The position numbers and the translations under genes are program-made. The notes beneath the pieces were generated by a model. That model saw only the letters and a list, made by a program, of their open reading frames with translations, searched no databases and was not told the origin of the DNA. 64,000 bases of DNA from CAXBGS01 sp963975425 (GTDB taxonomy: Bacteria; Planctomycetota; Planctomycetia; Pirellulales; Pirellulaceae): the NCBI GenBank assembly GCA_963975425.1, contig CAXBGS010000001.1, forward strand, positions 186,001-250,000, written 5' to 3'. Position 1 is the stretch's first letter; the number at the start of each line of letters is the position of its first letter. This document shows, in pieces, positions 60,650 through 64,000 of this stretch.

Positions 60650-61348
60650 ATGGTCGATGCCCCAACATCCACTCAATCCGTATTTCAGCAGATGCTCGGC
60701 AATGTGCAGTCGGGCGTCTGGGAAACGGGCGCTCAGATCCCAAGCGAACGATCGTTGATCGAGGAGTTCGGTGTCAGCCGGATTGCGATTCGTGAGGCGC
60801 TTTCAATGCTTCGAGGTCTCGGCGTTGTCGAGATCAGTCACGGCCGGCGGACTCGAGTAAAATCGGTCGATGCGGGAACGTTGAACCACCTGTTGCCGTT
60901 GATGTTGATGGGCGGGCAGCAGACCTTTGATCAGGTGTTTGAGGTGCGACTTGCACTGGAGTCTCAATCCGCGACGCTGGCTGCGCGTCGACGCACCCCC
61001 GAGCAGCTTTCACGTCTCGACGAACTTCTGACTCAGTTTCGCCAAGCGATGAATAATAGTGGTGACAGGGCGGCTCAAGTCGTGGATCTGGAATTTCATT
61101 TAGAGATCGCTCGCGCTTCGGCGAATCCGTTGTTTCCTGCTTTGCTGGAAGCGTTCGCGGGTTTCGTGTCGTTCGCACAAAAAGAAAGTTGTCGCAATGA
61201 CGCAGCGCGAGGCGAACGTGCGATTCTTGCTCACGAATCGATTGTCGACGCGATTCGCGACCGTGATGCTGATCGCGCCCGAGTTGAAATGGAATCGCAC
61301 CTGCGTTACAGCATGACTCGAAGAATCGAAGTGGAGAATGTTGAATGA
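60650..61348 (+). CDS. GntR/FadR-family transcriptional regulator
   Basis: A 232-residue protein with an N-terminal winged helix, GAQIPSERSLIEEFGVSRIA then IREALSMLRGLGVVEISHGR, and an all-helical FCD effector domain (DQVFEVRLALESQSATLAAR, VVDLEFHLEIARASANPLFP). Such regulators respond to sugar acids or fatty acyl compounds. The gene is divergent from the SDR-symporter operon across 173 bp, the standard arrangement for local control. Its stop overlaps the next start (ATGA). Confidence 0.92.
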   Translation: MVDAPTSTQSVFQQMLGNVQSGVWETGAQIPSERSLIEEFGVSRIAIREALSMLRGLGVVEISHGRRTRVKSVDAGTLNHLLPLMLMGGQQTFDQVFEVRLALESQSATLAARRRTPEQLSRLDELLTQFRQAMNNSGDRAAQVVDLEFHLEIARASANPLFPALLEAFAGFVSFAQKESCRNDAARGERAILAHESIVDAIRDRDADRARVEMESHLRYSMTRRIEVENVE

Positions 61349-62856
61349 ATCAGCCCAAAACAACGATCATGAATTTGTCGAACCAACGATCTCGCCGCAA
61401 GTTTCTTGCCAGTGCCGGTGGTGGGATGGGCATGCTCGCTTATGCGTCGATGGTGCACGGTGAAGCGGCCCAACCACCAACGCACGCGGCGCCTCGGGCC
61501 AAGCGTGTGATCTGGTTATTCATGCACGGTGGCCCGAGCCACGTTGATCTTTTCGATCCGAAACCAGCGCTGACAAAGTACAGCGGGCAGCCGTTGCCAG
61601 AGAGTTTCGGTAACGTGATGACGCGCCGGAACGTCAAGAAAAACCCGTTGCTAGCGCCAGTGCGAAAGTTTCGACCTCGAGGTCAATCGGGACTTCCTGT
61701 CAGTGATTTTCTGCCACACATCGCCGAGCATGCCGACGACATTTGCGTCGTTCGCTCGATGCACGGCGACAGCGTGAATCATCCGCAATCGGTGTACCAG
61801 ATGAACACCGGCAGCATTCTGATGGGCAACCCGAGTGTCGGTAGCTGGGTTGCTTATGGATTGGGGACCGAAAACCAAAACATGCCAGCGTTCGTGGTCC
61901 TGCCCGATCCCGGTGGCGGTCTAAAAGGAGGACCGCCCGCATGGGGTAATGGCAATCTTCCGGCATCGTATCAAGGCGTGACGATGCGACAGGGGGCATC
62001 GCCGATTCTGGATCTGCAACCACAACCCAGTGTGAGCGCGTCTCAACAACGTCGCGACCTTGGACTCATCGATGCTCTCAATCGCCGCCATCTTGAAGCA
62101 CGTGATTTCGACGATCGATTGACCGCGCGGGTGAGAGCCTACGAATTGGCGTTTCGTATGCAGTCGGAGGCTCCGGCGCTTGTCGATATCCAGCAGGAGA
62201 CCGAGGCGACGCAGCGGATGTATGGCATTGACCAAAAAGCCACCCGCGACTTCGGCGAGCGATGCCTGCTGGCGCGACGAATGATCGAAAGCGGTGTGCG
62301 GTTTGTTCAGCTTTATTCTGGTGATACGAATGGCTGGGACGCACATTCCAACGTCGACAAAAATCACACAGAATACTGTCGTCGAACCGACAAGCCGGTC
62401 GCGGGGTTACTGCAAGATTTGAAACAGCGCGGGTTGATGGAAGACACGCTGGTGATTTGGGGGGGCGAGTTCGGACGCATGCCGATGAGCGAACAGGGTG
62501 AAGGGCGTGACCACAACCCATGGGGCTACTCCATGTGGCTGGCCGGTGCCGGGATTCGCGGCGGTCGAACCTATGGGGCAACCGACGAAATTGGCTTGCG
62601 TGCTGTCGACGACAAGGTTTCCGTGACTGACTTCCACGCGACGTTTACGAAACGTGATTTAGCGAAGGGACGTATCGAAACGTATGTTTTTGTACTTTGT
62701 TTTCGATACCTTGCGTTGGGTCTTTTGCTGTGGCTAACTATTTTCGATTTTGGCTGGTTATCGGTTTACTCGCGATTCCCGTTGGCATCGCCATCGTTGT
62801 TTTGGGAGCCAGCCCTGCGCGAATGCAGCAGGCTGACTTTGCTGATTTGCAGCTAG
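61345..62856 (+). CDS. DUF1501 protein with aberrant C-terminus
   Basis: A Tat-signal protein (RSRRKFLASAGGGMGMLAYA) with the DUF1501 sulfatase-like core: RVIWLFMHGGPSHVDLFDPK, VVRSMHGDSVNHPQSVYQMN, TLVIWGGEFGRMP, EGRDHNPWGYSMWLAGAGIR. Homology stops after VSVTDFHAT, where other members continue about 40 residues with a conserved LLGL and Tyr-rich end. Here about 75 unrelated, hydrophobic residues follow (VFVLCFRYLALGLLLWLTI), apparently out-of-frame reading into the next gene. Its 3' end was probably replaced by recombination. DUF1501 function is unproven. Coupled to the GntR gene. Confidence 0.85.
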   Translation: MNQPKTTIMNLSNQRSRRKFLASAGGGMGMLAYASMVHGEAAQPPTHAAPRAKRVIWLFMHGGPSHVDLFDPKPALTKYSGQPLPESFGNVMTRRNVKKNPLLAPVRKFRPRGQSGLPVSDFLPHIAEHADDICVVRSMHGDSVNHPQSVYQMNTGSILMGNPSVGSWVAYGLGTENQNMPAFVVLPDPGGGLKGGPPAWGNGNLPASYQGVTMRQGASPILDLQPQPSVSASQQRRDLGLIDALNRRHLEARDFDDRLTARVRAYELAFRMQSEAPALVDIQQETEATQRMYGIDQKATRDFGERCLLARRMIESGVRFVQLYSGDTNGWDAHSNVDKNHTEYCRRTDKPVAGLLQDLKQRGLMEDTLVIWGGEFGRMPMSEQGEGRDHNPWGYSMWLAGAGIRGGRTYGATDEIGLRAVDDKVSVTDFHATFTKRDLAKGRIETYVFVLCFRYLALGLLLWLTIFDFGWLSVYSRFPLASPSLFWEPALRECSRLTLLICS

Positions 62857-63398
62857 GTCGCGTGCCGGACGGTACTTGGTTTGAATCCAGTGGAGTCGTC
62901 TTGGGTGATAGGGGCGTCGAGTGGATCATCGAAACAAAGAAGAAGTACACTCGCGAATCCGGGATGACCTTGGACCGCTGGGTTTACACTCCCGTCGTTA
63001 GCGAAACGTGGCGAGACGGCGATTTGATTCACGTGATTTTGGAGGAACACCACTCCAACGCTGGAAAGTTGGACGGAGCGATGACATTCACGGGAATCGT
63101 TTCGACGCCCGTGAAGCCATCGACGCGAACTTCATTGCTGGAGAACGGCGTCAATCTCGCTGGTGATGCGTTCATCGTTCGATACGACGCGAAACCCGTT
63201 GGTGCCAAAGTGCTCGGTGGATTACTTTGCTTCGGCGGTTGCTTCATGGCGTTTCTTAACTGGCTTATCTTGAAATTCGTCACACGCGGGCCGGCAAAAA
63301 AGAGCCGTAAGACCGTCGTGCGAGAAGAGCGACAACATCAAAACAATGTAGAGGCTTGGCTTACCCAGCGTGGTCTGCAAGCTGACAACCTCAGCTAG
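62730..63398 (+). CDS. Hypothetical membrane protein with two terminal TM segments
   Basis: A GTG at 62730 is the likely start (a TTG lies 33 bases earlier), giving a first membrane segment FRFWLVIGLLAIPVGIAIVV. A beta-rich ~130-residue extracytoplasmic domain (YTRESGMTLDRWVYTPVVSE, WRDGDLIHVILEEHHSNAG) leads to a second segment VLGGLLCFGGCFMAFLNWLI and a basic cytoplasmic tail. No family recognised; it resembles DUF3592-type envelope proteins only in layout. Its 5' end overlaps the aberrant tail of the DUF1501 gene in another frame. Confidence 0.6.
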   Translation: MANYFRFWLVIGLLAIPVGIAIVVLGASPARMQQADFADLQLGRVPDGTWFESSGVVLGDRGVEWIIETKKKYTRESGMTLDRWVYTPVVSETWRDGDLIHVILEEHHSNAGKLDGAMTFTGIVSTPVKPSTRTSLLENGVNLAGDAFIVRYDAKPVGAKVLGGLLCFGGCFMAFLNWLILKFVTRGPAKKSRKTVVREERQHQNNVEAWLTQRGLQADNLS

Positions 63399-63443
63399 GT
63401 GCCGACGCAGCTCACCTGCCGCGAATGATCCGAATCGACTCGT

Positions 63444-63587
63444 TCATCCCAGTCCTTCCCATTCAGGAATCTCGTCGCAAAGTGAGGGCGTGAGCCCGAG
63501 CCAACTTGAGATTTGTTCGAGGTCTATTTTCGGTAGGTATTCCATCACGTAGCAAAGGCAATTGAGGAAATCAAAGCGTTTCTGGAT
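63444..63587 (-). pseudogene. Unidentified gene tail on minus strand
   Basis: A minus-strand frame without start codon encodes about 47 protein-like residues, including FDFLNCLCYVMEYLPKIDLE and ISSWLGLTPSLCDEIPEWEG, ending at a natural TGA. Composition looks coding, but no family is recognised and the 5' end meets an opposite-strand acetyltransferase fragment. Confidence 0.3.
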
Positions 63588-63818
63588 ATGTACGCCAGCG
63601 TGATTGAATCCTACGGCATTGCAGTCCGCAGCGACGTGCGTGGGCGAGGGATCGGGAGCAAACTGCTGGCCGCTGTGATTGACTTAGCCGCTGCTCAGGG
63701 AATAGACCCAATCATCATTTTCTGCCAGTCAATACGCTGGCAACGGCTAGCTCGCCAGAACTTTATGAACAATAGCTCGTTGGCCTGCCCCAGATTGTGG
63801 CAACATACAGCGATGTAG
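63588..63818 (+). pseudogene. GNAT acetyltransferase fragment
   Basis: The frame carries GIAVRSDVRGRGIGSKLLAA then VIDLAAAQGI, the acetyl-CoA-binding R-G-x-G-x-G motif A of GNAT enzymes with its following helix. Sequence before the motif is missing, and after about 63710 it degenerates to unrelated residues. Only motif A survives, so it cannot be active. Confidence 0.55.
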
Positions 63819-64000
63819 GCCACGATGGTCGCGGAATAAGGAATCCGAAATGGGGTTGGCGTCCAGGAACTTGTGAAGTCCACACCCAACGAACACCGTT
63901 CTTTGTGGATTTCGCTGCACTGAAGCGACGACTTTAAGGATATGCTCGATGCGGCTTTCAGATCGCGTCGTAACAAACAACACAAGATAACGCTTGGAGT

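Overview
The window reads as a piece of a planctomycete chromosome (Pirellulaceae/Rhodopirellula-like) or metagenome bin. The evidence is the gene content: several sulfatases carrying the Cys-X-Pro-Ser/Thr-Arg motif, FAD oxidoreductases of the xanthan-lyase-associated type, twin-arginine Gfo/Idh/MocA and sugar-isomerase proteins, a DUF1501 protein, DUF1080 and DUF4185 domains, and a giant PVC-type heme protein. Species cannot be told. I saw no rRNA, tRNA or CRISPR array.

Region 1 (1-13.9 kb) is an integrated accessory island. It opens with a large serine recombinase cut by the left edge. Small membrane/unknown genes and a truncated RadC-like gene follow. Next is a two-gene short-Argonaute immune system: a DUF4365 nuclease-APAZ protein plus a catalytically dead short pAgo, the SPARDA architecture. 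It is divergent from an SMC/Rad50-like ATPase. A minus-strand operon then runs T4SS coupling-type ATPase, small partner, HNH nuclease, orphan N6-methylase-like protein, DUF1643, and a DUF2958 gene with a nonsense codon.

Region 2 (14.4-24.9 kb) is carbohydrate catabolism. It has a FAD oxidoreductase, a four-gene minus-strand operon (SDR, sugar isomerase/epimerase, Gfo/Idh/MocA, agarase-like hydrolase), a secreted cupin/DJ-1 fusion, a second agarase-like hydrolase and an esterase.

Region 3 (25-45.6 kb) is sulfatase-rich and strongly decayed. It holds a frameshifted FAD oxidoreductase, an IS-transposase scar joined to gene fragments, a sulfatase-DUF4185 fusion next to the same two activities as separate genes, truncated FAD oxidoreductases, a nonsense-interrupted DUF5060/DUF4038 glycosidase, and an HD-GYP gene interrupted by about 2 kb of alphaproteobacterial DNA (ilvE, a petP-like marR gene and the 5' end of a petR-like gene).

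Region 4 (45.9-64 kb) is a polysaccharide/sialic-acid-like utilisation locus. It has a DUF1593 nucleoside-hydrolase-like protein, an esterase, a beta-helix/propeller fusion, an exo-sialidase, a giant VCBS/PVC-dehydrogenase/HEAT/cytochrome c/DUF1080 protein, a sodium:solute symporter and an SDR dehydrogenase, with a divergent GntR regulator followed by a DUF1501 protein. The last kilobase holds a membrane protein and fragments.

Functional names rest on motif recognition by eye. No database search was run.
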